A DNA stretch of 64,000 nt from Ketobacter alkanivorans (GTDB taxonomy: Bacteria > Pseudomonadota > Gammaproteobacteria > Pseudomonadales > Ketobacteraceae), in the NCBI RefSeq assembly GCF_002863865.1, contig NZ_CP022684.1, positions 4,159,990 to 4,223,989 of the forward strand, written 5' to 3'. Every line of letters begins with the position of its first letter. The stretch's first letter is position 1. Below the pieces are notes generated by a model. The model had not been told where the DNA came from. It ran no database searches and saw only the letters and a list, made by a program, of their open reading frames with translations. This document shows positions 8,141 to 16,247 of the stretch, piece by piece. Both the position numbers and the translations under genes were made by a program.

Positions 8141-9877
8141 ATGCTAGAAGAGCTTGCAAAAAAGCTAACAGGATCACTGGATTTTATCTATCCCGATATT
8201 GATACTGACTATCTTGCTCAGCAATTGATAAAGACAATGGGGTTGGATAAACAATGCCACCAGCCCGGTGATCATCAGAATAATTGGGATGAAGCGGATA
8301 TTCTGCTGATCACCTACGCCGACTCCATATTGAATCATGCCAAGCCTGACGAAAAGCCACTGCAGACGCTCTATCATTTTTTAAAGGATAAACTGCAGGA
8401 TAATATTTCCGCAGTCCACATCCTGCCGTTCTTTCCTTACAGCTCGGACGATGGTTTCTCGGTAATGGACTATCTGGCAGTAAACGAATCACACGGTGAA
8501 TGGGAAGACATCAAGCGAATATCATCCGAGTTCAAGTTCATGTCGGATCTGGTGATAAATCACATGTCGGCTCGAAGCCGCTGGTTCGATAATTTCAAAA
8601 AGCGGATTGATCCAGGCAAAGATTACTTTTTTGAAGCCAGCCCTGACGCGGATGTGAATGCAGTGGTGCGGCCTCGTACCTCGCCTTTGTTGAACCCGGT
8701 GCAAACCGAAGACGGTGAGCGTTACGTGTGGTGTACGTTCAGTGAAGATCAGGTGGATCTGAACTTCAAGAATCCTAAAGTGTTACTGGAATTTGTAAAT
8801 ATCATTCGCCACTACATGGAAAACGGCGTTCAGATTTTTCGTTTGGATGCGGTGGCCTTTCTCTGGAAAGAAGTAGGCACGCCCAGTATTCATCTACAGC
8901 AGACCCACGAAATCATCAAACTGCTGCGTTTGCTGATTGCACACTACAACCCCAATGCCGTTATTATCACGGAAACCAACGTACCCAACCGAGAGAATCT
9001 CACCTATTTCGGTAACGCCAACGAAGCCCATGTGATCTACAACTTTTCGTTGCCACCACTGTTGATTTACACATTGATATCAGGCGACTGCCGCCATTTA
9101 AAAACTTGGCTGATGAGCATGCCGCCGGCGCAGATGGGTACAACCTATCTCAATTTTATTGCGTCCCACGATGGTGTGGGCTTGCGGCCAACCGATGGCC
9201 TGCTACAAGATCAGGAAAAGAATGAACTGATCAGCACCATGCAGCAGTTTGGCGGGCGCGTTGCCTATCGGCGTGCCAGTGAAGGCGTCGATAAACCTTA
9301 TGAGATGAACATCAGCTTATACGATGCCCTTAAAGGCACCATTGAACACGGCCCGGATAAATGGCAGTTACAGCGGTTTGTGTGTGCTCATGCGATTATG
9401 TTAGCGTTAGAGGGTATACCTGCTATTTATATTCACAGCATGTTGGGAACGGAAAACGATTACGCCCGCATGGAAAATACCGGCCGAAACCGTTCTATAA
9501 ATCGTAGTCAGTGGGATGTCGGCCAGTTGGAAGAGGCATTGGCAAATAAGTTCAGCCATCATAGCAAGGTGTTTGAACAGCTTAGTAATTTGATCACCAT
9601 TCGAAAAAAACAAACAGCCTTTCACCCCAACGCCACCCAGTTTACTCTGCATCTTGGTTTGCAGATATTTGGCTTTTGGCGGCAAAGTATGCGTCGTGAG
9701 CAGTCCATTTTCTGTATTTTTAATGTCAGCTCTGAAACCCAGCAGATAGCCTTAAGTGATATCAACTTGATTGGTACAGATAACTGGACCGATTTGATCT
9801 CAGGGCTAGAAATAGAGGATCAAGCAGGAATGCTGACACTAACCCCATATCAGGCCCTGTGGTTGTCGAACAAGTGA
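8141..9877 (+). CDS. GH13_18 sucrose-phosphorylase-family enzyme, probable glucosylglycerate phosphorylase
   Basis: A 578-aa alpha-retaining glycoside phosphorylase. Catalytic nucleophile Asp236 is in FRLDAVAFLWKE, acid/base Glu278 in ITETNVPN, and transition-state Asp344 in SHDGVGLRPTDG. The family releases alpha-glucose-1-phosphate from a glucoside and phosphate. Other GH13_18 members act on sucrose, sucrose-6-phosphate, glucosylglycerol or glucosylglycerate; I infer glucosylglycerate because the gene follows gpgS (22 nt) and its phosphatase and the operon has a glycerate kinase. ATG 8141, with TAGGG upstream, is preferred to TTG 8132. The stop overlaps the following GTG start as GTGA. Confidence 0.82.
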   Translation: MLEELAKKLTGSLDFIYPDIDTDYLAQQLIKTMGLDKQCHQPGDHQNNWDEADILLITYADSILNHAKPDEKPLQTLYHFLKDKLQDNISAVHILPFFPYSSDDGFSVMDYLAVNESHGEWEDIKRISSEFKFMSDLVINHMSARSRWFDNFKKRIDPGKDYFFEASPDADVNAVVRPRTSPLLNPVQTEDGERYVWCTFSEDQVDLNFKNPKVLLEFVNIIRHYMENGVQIFRLDAVAFLWKEVGTPSIHLQQTHEIIKLLRLLIAHYNPNAVIITETNVPNRENLTYFGNANEAHVIYNFSLPPLLIYTLISGDCRHLKTWLMSMPPAQMGTTYLNFIASHDGVGLRPTDGLLQDQEKNELISTMQQFGGRVAYRRASEGVDKPYEMNISLYDALKGTIEHGPDKWQLQRFVCAHAIMLALEGIPAIYIHSMLGTENDYARMENTGRNRSINRSQWDVGQLEEALANKFSHHSKVFEQLSNLITIRKKQTAFHPNATQFTLHLGLQIFGFWRQSMRREQSIFCIFNVSSETQQIALSDINLIGTDNWTDLISGLEIEDQAGMLTLTPYQALWLSNK

Positions 9878-11067
9878 GCAAAACACATTCCTATGATGTA
9901 GTGGTGGTGGGTGGCGGTGCCGCTGGCTTAATGTGTGCTGCTCTGGCAGCCCGGCGAGGCAAGCGAGTAGCGGTGTTGGAGCGCACCTCGAAAGTCGGCA
10001 AAAAAATCCTCATGTCGGGGGGAGGGCGCTGTAACTTCACTAATATGTACACCGAGCCCGATAATTATATCTCTGCCAATCCGCACTTTTGTAAATCGGC
10101 TCTCAGCCGCTATACCCCCTGGGACTTTATCGGGCTGGTCTGTCAATATGACATTCCATATCATGAAAAAAAGCTCGGTCAGTTGTTCTGTGATAATAGC
10201 GCCAAAGACATTCTTGATATGTTGTTAGCAGAATGCGCCCAGTTCGGAGTGGATGTTCACACCTATTGTGAAATTCATTCGTTGCAGGAGAACAACGGTT
10301 TTCGAATTGACAGCAATCGGGGAACCTACTGCGCTGAAGCCGTTGTGATCGCCACCGGAGGGTTGTCTATTCCCACCATGGGGGTGACGCCGTACGGATA
10401 CGAGGTGGCGGTGCAATTTGGGCTGTCGGTCTTGCCAACCCGAGCCGGACTGGTGCCCTTCGTATTCACCGATGCCATCAAAACCCTGTGTAATGAACTC
10501 AGTGGTGTGTCTCTGGACACTCTCACCAGCAACCAGCAGGCCGCTTTTAGAGAGAATATCCTGTTTACTCACCGTGGGTTAAGTGGCCCTGCCATACTGC
10601 AGATATCGTCTTACTGGCTGCAAGGGGAGACGGTGGACATTAACCTGCTGCCTGATGAAAGTGCGGATGATTGGTTAACTCAGTACAAAATCAGTGATCC
10701 AAAGAGTCTGTTGAAAACAGTGTTGGGCCAGCGCTTACCAAAAAAACTGGTCGCTGAGTTGGAAAAGCAATGGTGGCCCCAGGATGCCCGCAAGCCACTG
10801 GCTGAATTCTCGAATCAACAATTGTTGCAAATTCAGAAGCAGCTTCAGGGCTGGGCCTTGAAACCGGCGGGCACTGAGGGGTATCGCACCGCCGAGGTAA
10901 CGCTGGGTGGGGTGGATACCGATGAGCTTTCATCAAAATCCATGGAGAGCAAGAACAAAAGCGGACTGTATTTTATTGGCGAGGTAGTGGACGTGACCGG
11001 TCATCTGGGCGGGTTTAATTTTCAATGGGCTTGGGCATCGGCTTATGCGGCTGCCATGGATCTTTAA
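9874..11067 (+). CDS. BaiN/HI0933-like FAD-dependent oxidoreductase
   Basis: A 397-aa flavoprotein. The N-terminal FAD dinucleotide fold reads VVVVGGGAAGLMCA, followed by the family signature KKILMSGGGRCNFTN near residues 45-59. The C-terminal FIGEVVDVTGHLGGFNFQWAWASG-like block closes the FAD site. Family members are HI0933/YhiN flavoproteins; the best-known relative, BaiN, reduces a steroid double bond, but most are uncharacterised. GTG 9874 overlaps the phosphorylase stop (GTGA); GTG 9859 is an alternative. It ends the glucosylglycerate operon, and no redox step is known in that pathway, so its place there may be coincidental. Confidence 0.85.
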   Translation: MSKTHSYDVVVVGGGAAGLMCAALAARRGKRVAVLERTSKVGKKILMSGGGRCNFTNMYTEPDNYISANPHFCKSALSRYTPWDFIGLVCQYDIPYHEKKLGQLFCDNSAKDILDMLLAECAQFGVDVHTYCEIHSLQENNGFRIDSNRGTYCAEAVVIATGGLSIPTMGVTPYGYEVAVQFGLSVLPTRAGLVPFVFTDAIKTLCNELSGVSLDTLTSNQQAAFRENILFTHRGLSGPAILQISSYWLQGETVDINLLPDESADDWLTQYKISDPKSLLKTVLGQRLPKKLVAELEKQWWPQDARKPLAEFSNQQLLQIQKQLQGWALKPAGTEGYRTAEVTLGGVDTDELSSKSMESKNKSGLYFIGEVVDVTGHLGGFNFQWAWASAYAAAMDL

Positions 11068-11097
11068 TAAAGGGTGAAAGATGAAATGGCGCCATGA

Positions 11098-11736
11098 TCA
11101 AGAGGATGGCGCTTCGGCTTGTCTGGGTAAGTTCATGGCTGTGATTTTGTCTGCAGATGATGTGCTCATCCCGAGTCCCATTAAAACCATTTTAACTATG
11201 ATTCGCTCAAAATTCGGTGCAGCTAATCCATCCACAATGGTGGTCATGGCGCCAATGGTGACCGATGCCACCAACGTCATGGCCGCAGCCTCGCACTCAT
11301 AAGTGAAAAGTTTTTGATTTTTTGCTGTCTGCAAATCCTTTCTCAGGTTAAATGCAACGGCGGATCTCATTCCGCGGTCCAATTGGAAAACGCGGATGAC
11401 GGATCGTGCCCAGTCGGCATCCTCCTCTGCTTTGCGCATAAATACTCTGATGCCAATCGAGACTCTGTGTGCCCCATTTTCAACAGCTTCACTTAGTATG
11501 GAAATCTGGCGTGAGAGGTCTTCGGCCAACTCTAACCCTACAGCCTCTAGCACTTCTTCGCGGGTGCGAAAATAGTTATACACGGTTCCATTCGAGACGT
11601 TGGCTTCGATAGCCAGCTCTTTAAGTGCCAGCTCACCAATTCCTTTTTGCGCATATATACGCAGTGCCGCTTCCACCAGAGCCTGACGGGTACGGGCCTT
11701 CTTTTTGTGGCCGCGGGTCAGTGGTTCTTTTGCCAC
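11098..11736 (-). CDS. TetR family transcriptional regulator of the aromatic-catabolism cluster
   Basis: A 212-aa regulator with an N-terminal TetR helix-turn-helix at about residues 15-60 (ALRIYAQKGIGELALKELA ... VSNGTVYNYFRTREE). The C-terminal ligand domain is not assigned. It starts at GTG 11736, with AGAGG 7 nt upstream. A perfect 14-bp palindrome at 11777-11790 lies 40 bp upstream and probably allows autoregulation. A related palindrome lies between the hydroxylase and dioxygenase genes, so this protein is the likely repressor of the adjacent degradation genes, with an aromatic substrate or intermediate as effector (inference). Confidence 0.85.
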   Translation of the reverse strand: MAKEPLTRGHKKKARTRQALVEAALRIYAQKGIGELALKELAIEANVSNGTVYNYFRTREEVLEAVGLELAEDLSRQISILSEAVENGAHRVSIGIRVFMRKAEEDADWARSVIRVFQLDRGMRSAVAFNLRKDLQTAKNQKLFTYECEAAAMTLVASVTIGAMTTIVDGLAAPNFERIIVKMVLMGLGMSTSSADKITAMNLPRQAEAPSS

Positions 11737-11776
11737 GGAGTTACCTCTGGCGCATTCGCCGCTAAAAATTCAAAGC

Positions 11777-11790
11777 TGTCAATATTGACA
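11777..11790. promoter_or_regulatory. Perfect 14-bp palindrome, probable TetR operator
   Basis: TGTCAATATTGACA is its own reverse complement. It lies 40 bp upstream of the tetR start and just downstream of the stop of the frameshifted hydroxylase gene. The half-site ATATTGACA recurs in the divergent promoter region at 13435-13443. Size, symmetry and position fit a TetR-family operator. Confidence 0.6.
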
Positions 11791-11800
11791 CATTTTCACT

Positions 11801-13383
11801 TTAAAGCATATCCAGGCTTTCAGTAATAATGGCTTTTGCATGGTGTGGTTGCCCCATATGCATTACAACGCGGTCGGGTCTAACCACGACTAAGCAGCCT
11901 TGAGGTGTGTCGGGTAAAAGCCCGTTACCTAAGGATTCGGCAAAGGGTGTGGATGCGTTGTTCGCTTGTCCGCGCATGCCCAGATGTAGAAATTCGCCAC
12001 CGGCCGCTTCCCATTTCTGACGCGTTGTACTATCGAGGCCCAGGCATGGATCAACCCCCAGACCTACCAGTGTCAGTGCATCGCCAAGTGCATCATCACT
12101 CAAGCAAATTGTGTGATTTTTCCGAGTATAGTCCTGGGGTAGCTGAGCTCCAGAATGCAGTTTGCCCATTCTACAGCCCGGTTTGAATAAACCCTGTTTG
12201 AAGCGATTGGCTGGTTTGATCCTTAGCTCTTCCAGGTAGCTGCGAGCGGGGGGAAAATGTTAATTGTACGCATCATGCCGTGGATCGCCATGGCGCGGGG
12301 TTTGTTGCGTGGCATGACCAGTTGTCCCATCATCTTTGCCAGGTTGATCATTTGATTGGCGTGTGGACGTCGCTCCTGATCATAGCTCATAAGGATGTGT
12401 GGTCGCGCTTGTTCCTTTATGACCCAAGCCAACTTCCATGCAAGATTGGCCGCATCCCGCAGGCCAGCCACAAGCCCTTGTCCAACAAAGGGTGGCGTAA
12501 TATGAGCGGCGTCACCGATGAGAAAAGTACGATCCAGCTGGAAGCGGCTGCAGCAGCGAGCATGGAATCGATATACCGCCTGCCGCTCAATGGTCAACTC
12601 TTCGGAGGGGATCCAGGGTGACAGCAGTTCTGCCAGTTTTTCTGGCCGTTCCATTTCCGCGGCGGTTTCGCCTGGTTGTAACATGAACTCCCAGCGTTCA
12701 CGCCCGCCGGGCGCAGGCATGTGTGGAGTAGGTCGTCGCGGATCGCAATTGAATTCCACATGATCAATGGCTTTGTTTTCCCTTCGGTTGGCATCGACAA
12801 TCAGCCAGTCCTCTGAGTACGTTTGTCCTTTGAAATCCTGCCCGATCAACGTGCGGACGGTTGAGCTGGCCCCATCTGCTCCCACTAGATATCTTGAAGA
12901 TACGGTTTGGGCGCAGCCATGGGAATCCAAAATTTCGGCGGTCACTGCATTGCTGGACTGTTTTAGGCTCACCAGCTCCACTTCACTGCGAATTGCTACG
13001 CAGTCGTACTGGGAAACCTGCTTGCGTAAGGCCTGCTCCAAGTCCGGTTGATAAAACGTTATCAGTTTGGGGTGTCCATCTATCGTGCCGCCGGTGTTAA
13101 CCCGTCCAAACTGTCCGATATAAGGGCAGTGCATTTTGACTTCCTGAATACCTATACGCCCAAAGCTTTGATCGTTCAAACCGACCATTTGCAGGATTCT
13201 TAAGGCTTCGTTATCCAGAGCAATAGCCCTTGGCATGAGAACAATATCTTTTGTTTTGTCGATTACCAGTGTGCGAATGCCGTAACGGCCTAAGAGCGCA
13301 GCGATCGCAGCACCAACAGGGCCGTATCCCACGATCATGACGTCAAATAGTTCGGAATCAGCGTTGGGAGAGAGAGTATCCAT
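11801..13383 (-). pseudogene. MhpA-like FAD-dependent aromatic hydroxylase, interrupted by a frameshift
   Basis: The first part (13383 to 12223, 386 codons) has the FAD motif VGYGPVGAAIAALLGRYG, the DG motif YLVGADGASSTVR and the GDAAHITPPFVGQG motif of 3-(3-hydroxyphenyl)propionate hydroxylase-type monooxygenases. It then runs into TAA. The family C-terminus continues at once in another frame (YLEELRIKPANRF, then GCRMGKLHSGAQLPQ) down to 11801. The change falls at a run of six G on the plus strand (12248-12253); a seventh base would restore one frame of about 527 codons, close to family length. It could be a true mutation, a slippage site or a sequencing error. It would act as the first, ring-hydroxylating step of the cluster. 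Confidence 0.85.
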
Positions 13384-13518
13384 AAAAAGTCCAATCAGTA
13401 GTAACGGTAAGCTGAGATGGTATGCATTGTTTGTATATTGACATTAATCTCAATATTGATCAATATGTCATAAATTGGTGCGGTAGATTGCATCCAAATG
13501 AGAAAGGGACATGAAAAT
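13384..13518. promoter_or_regulatory. Divergent promoter region with a 14-bp palindrome at 13453-13466
   Basis: The region separates the hydroxylase gene (leftward) from the dioxygenase gene (rightward). ATATTGATCAATAT at 13453-13466 is a perfect palindrome, and ATATTGACA at 13435-13443 equals a half-site of the palindrome upstream of the tetR gene. Together they look like two operator sites able to control both directions. No -10/-35 pair is assigned with certainty. Confidence 0.6.
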
Positions 13519-14592
13519 ATGAATCGGTTTACTACGCCTCAGCCCTCCAGGCACAACAGTCCTACCACGAGGGCACAGAAGCTCGCGTATCTGAAATTTG
13601 AGTGCCAAGATCTTGATCGTGCGGAGCGGTTTTTGACAGATTTTGGTCTGAGTGTTGCGCTAAGAACGCCGGAATTGCTTTATATGCGCACCGCAGATTC
13701 TGAACCATTTTGTTATGTGGCGAAAAAATCGGATAAATCCGCTTTCACTGGTTTTGGTTTGCACGTGGCCTCTCGGAGCGACCTAATAAAACTAAGCCAC
13801 CTCGATGAGGCATCAGCTTTGACTTGGACAACCCAGCCAGGTGGTGGTGAAATCGTACAGCTACAAGATCCTTCTGGTTTTATTGTTGATGCCATTTACG
13901 GACAAGAGCCGGTACCAACACTGACGCACCGGCCTGCTTTGAGCTTCAACTTTGAACAAAAGATGGAGCGAATCAACAACACTCAGCGCCCCCCTGTATC
14001 CGTACCGGAGGTTCTGAAGCTTGGCCATGTCGTGATGGAAGTTGCGAAATTTCAGCAAAGCTGTGGTTGGTATACACGGCATTTTGGCTTCATTCCCAGT
14101 GATGTGCAGCTGCTTCCGGATGCAACGCCAGCTGTGGTGTTTTTACGGCTGGATCTGGGTGACACACCTACCGATCATCATACCCTCGCCATAGCTCAAG
14201 GCTTTATGCCAGCGTATAGCCACAGCGCATTCGAACTAGTAGATGCAGATGCCGTGGGAATGGGCCAGCGCATTCTGCGTGAGCGAGGCTGGCGCCATGC
14301 CTGGGGAATCGGTCGTCATATACTTGGGAGTCAAATATTTGATTACTGGCAGGATTCTTGGGGTAACAAGTTTGAGCATTACTGTGATGGTGATCTGTTT
14401 ACTGCAGATGTTGAGATGGGCATTCACCCGGTAAGTCGAGAAGCAATGTCGCAATGGGGGCAGCCTATGCCCCGAAGTTTTACCAAACCTAAACTGACAC
14501 CTAAAGCGATAAGAGCACTGATTCATAATGTTCGTTATAGCCCTGATCTCTCAGTGCGCAAATTGATTTCACTTGCCAAAATTTTTACTTAA
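13519..14592 (+). CDS. Extradiol ring-cleavage dioxygenase (VOC superfamily, type I)
   Basis: A 357-aa two-domain vicinal-oxygen-chelate protein. The C-terminal half keeps the Fe(II) 2-His-1-Glu set: His in KLGHVVMEV near residue 171, His in AYSHSAFEL near 235, and Glu in NKFEHYCDGD near 284. This is the biphenyl-2,3-diol/catechol 2,3-dioxygenase pattern, so it should cleave a catechol meta to a hydroxyl. ATG 13519 follows AAGGGA at 9 nt and is preferred to ATG 13498. It leads an operon with the FAH-family, CMD and amidohydrolase genes (gaps of 14-39 nt). The natural catechol is unknown. Confidence 0.85.
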   Translation: MNRFTTPQPSRHNSPTTRAQKLAYLKFECQDLDRAERFLTDFGLSVALRTPELLYMRTADSEPFCYVAKKSDKSAFTGFGLHVASRSDLIKLSHLDEASALTWTTQPGGGEIVQLQDPSGFIVDAIYGQEPVPTLTHRPALSFNFEQKMERINNTQRPPVSVPEVLKLGHVVMEVAKFQQSCGWYTRHFGFIPSDVQLLPDATPAVVFLRLDLGDTPTDHHTLAIAQGFMPAYSHSAFELVDADAVGMGQRILRERGWRHAWGIGRHILGSQIFDYWQDSWGNKFEHYCDGDLFTADVEMGIHPVSREAMSQWGQPMPRSFTKPKLTPKAIRALIHNVRYSPDLSVRKLISLAKIFT

Positions 14593-14606
14593 GTTAGGAG
14601 TGTTCT

Positions 14607-15569
14607 ATGCCCACCAATATCGTGAGGTTCGAAGCTGGAGTGAATAGTAAATGGGGGCTGCTACGAAAGGGTAGGGTCCATGAGCTTGATATTCCATGCA
14701 CAACAACAGCTGAATTACTATCACTCGGTGTGGAGACCATTCATCAATCGGTAGTTGGAGGGGGGAGCGGTGTTGATATTGAAAAGCTCAAACTGTTGTC
14801 TCCCGTCACAGCCCCTGCAAAAGTGCTTTGCCAAGGTGCGAACTATCGGCAGCACATGATTGATTCTGGAATGGATCCGGATGAGAAAACCTACAACATG
14901 TTTTTCACCAAGTCCACTGCGTCAATAACGGCACCTGTCGGCGTGATTTCGAAGCCAAAATTCGTTCGCTTGCTGGATTATGAAATTGAATTAACGTTGG
15001 TGTTGGGTAAGAAAACTAACGGGGCCCTAAAGATAAATAGAGAAAACCTGCATGAATATGTCGCCGGAATTTGTATCGGTAATGATGTTTCTGCTCGTGA
15101 CGTACAAATTCCCCAGATGCAGTTTCATAAAGGTAAAAGCTACCGAACATTCTGTCCTTTGGGCCCTGTGCTTTGTCTGCTTAGTAAGAATGAAATGCAC
15201 TATCTAGATGAATTGCAGCTCCAACTTACGGTAAACGGTGAAGTTCGTCAGCAGGATTCCACCGCTAACTTGGTATTTAAACCAGCGGATACCTTGGAGG
15301 AATATTCACAGATCCACGATTTTGAACCGGGTGATGTCCTGCTGACAGGAACACCATCCGGTTGTGCTTTGGGGCTTCCATCGCCGACCTTGGTAAAGGT
15401 TTCTGGTTTGTTGCCAGAGGCAAAGCGCTGGGAGCTATTTTTGAAAATGCAGCTAAAAAGGCCTCAATACCTGAGCGTGGGCGACAAAATTGAAAGCACT
15501 ATTAAAAGCAGCGATGGGGTTATAGATTTAGGCAGGCAACAACATGTAGTTGAATGTGCTTATGATTAA
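14607..15569 (+). CDS. Fumarylacetoacetate hydrolase (FAH) family protein
   Basis: A 320-aa FAH-superfamily enzyme. KVLCQGANYRQHM near residues 72-84, the metal-ligand region DYEIELTLVLG near 125 (Glu-x-Glu) and GNDVSARDVQ near 157 are conserved, and the GDVLLTGTPSGCALG signature is near 245. Members hydrolyse or decarboxylate/isomerise ring-cleavage products with Mg2+ or Mn2+. Directly after an extradiol dioxygenase, it probably processes the meta-cleavage product. It starts 14 nt after that gene, with TAGGAG before the ATG. Confidence 0.87.
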   Translation: MPTNIVRFEAGVNSKWGLLRKGRVHELDIPCTTTAELLSLGVETIHQSVVGGGSGVDIEKLKLLSPVTAPAKVLCQGANYRQHMIDSGMDPDEKTYNMFFTKSTASITAPVGVISKPKFVRLLDYEIELTLVLGKKTNGALKINRENLHEYVAGICIGNDVSARDVQIPQMQFHKGKSYRTFCPLGPVLCLLSKNEMHYLDELQLQLTVNGEVRQQDSTANLVFKPADTLEEYSQIHDFEPGDVLLTGTPSGCALGLPSPTLVKVSGLLPEAKRWELFLKMQLKRPQYLSVGDKIESTIKSSDGVIDLGRQQHVVECAYD

Positions 15570-15596
15570 GCCAAATTTTGGTTGTTGGGGATGTAG

Positions 15597-16208
15597 ATGA
15601 GTGTGAAGTTCAATAGTCAGATGGCGCCTCCTGGGGGGTGGGTATCACATGATTCAGCCAGGTTGCCTCCTGTATCTCGTAAGGCAGCCAGGCCTTCTAT
15701 AAAGGTATTTATATCCGCAGTTGAGAAAATAGGAAAACTTGATGCGGAAAACCTTTGGTTGATGTTAATGCATAACCCGCGGGTGCTGCGTGGAATGATG
15801 TATATGGCGTCGAAACTAATGCCTTTTGGTGAGTTGGATCGGATCGATACAGAGCTTGTGATTTTACGAGTAGCCTGGAACTGCCGATCACGTTATGAGT
15901 GGGGGCAGCATGTTGATTTAGGGTTGCGCGCGGGCTTAACCATCGATGACATCATATGCATTGCAGAGGGCCCAGATACTATGGGCCTTGGCAAAAACCA
16001 GGTTGTGTTATTGCAAGCGTGCGATGAATTTCACAGGGATAGGGCCATTAGTGATGCAGTGTGGTTGAAATTAAGTGAGCGTTTCAATAAAAGGCTCATG
16101 CTCGAGCTGTTGTTTCTTATGGGGTTCTATGAAGGATTGGCCGGAGTGCTCAACAGCACCGGGCTGGTTTTGGATGATTCTCTGGAATCAAAGTTAAACT
16201 CGCTTTAG
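15597..16208 (+). CDS. Carboxymuconolactone decarboxylase (CMD/AhpD-like) family protein
   Basis: A 203-aa protein with the CMD helical core at about residues 60-130: DTELVILRVAWNCRSRYEWGQH resembles the family's RVAW...YEW..H pattern. Only one Cys is in the usual CxxC region, so peroxidase (AhpD) activity is less likely than a decarboxylase-like or accessory role. It sits within the degradation operon, 27 nt after the FAH gene. Its exact reaction cannot be derived from sequence. Confidence 0.75.
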   Translation: MSVKFNSQMAPPGGWVSHDSARLPPVSRKAARPSIKVFISAVEKIGKLDAENLWLMLMHNPRVLRGMMYMASKLMPFGELDRIDTELVILRVAWNCRSRYEWGQHVDLGLRAGLTIDDIICIAEGPDTMGLGKNQVVLLQACDEFHRDRAISDAVWLKLSERFNKRLMLELLFLMGFYEGLAGVLNSTGLVLDDSLESKLNSL

Positions 16209-16247
16209 ATGAACCAATAATAAATTAAAAGCGTGTGAGGGGTGGGC

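Noticed and set aside
8141..9877. Sucrose phosphorylase
   Set aside because: Same GH13_18 family, but no sucrose transport or use genes nearby; neighbours are glucosylglycerate genes.
11081..11302. Short plus-strand frame following the flavoprotein
   Set aside because: It is the antisense of the tetR C-terminal part.
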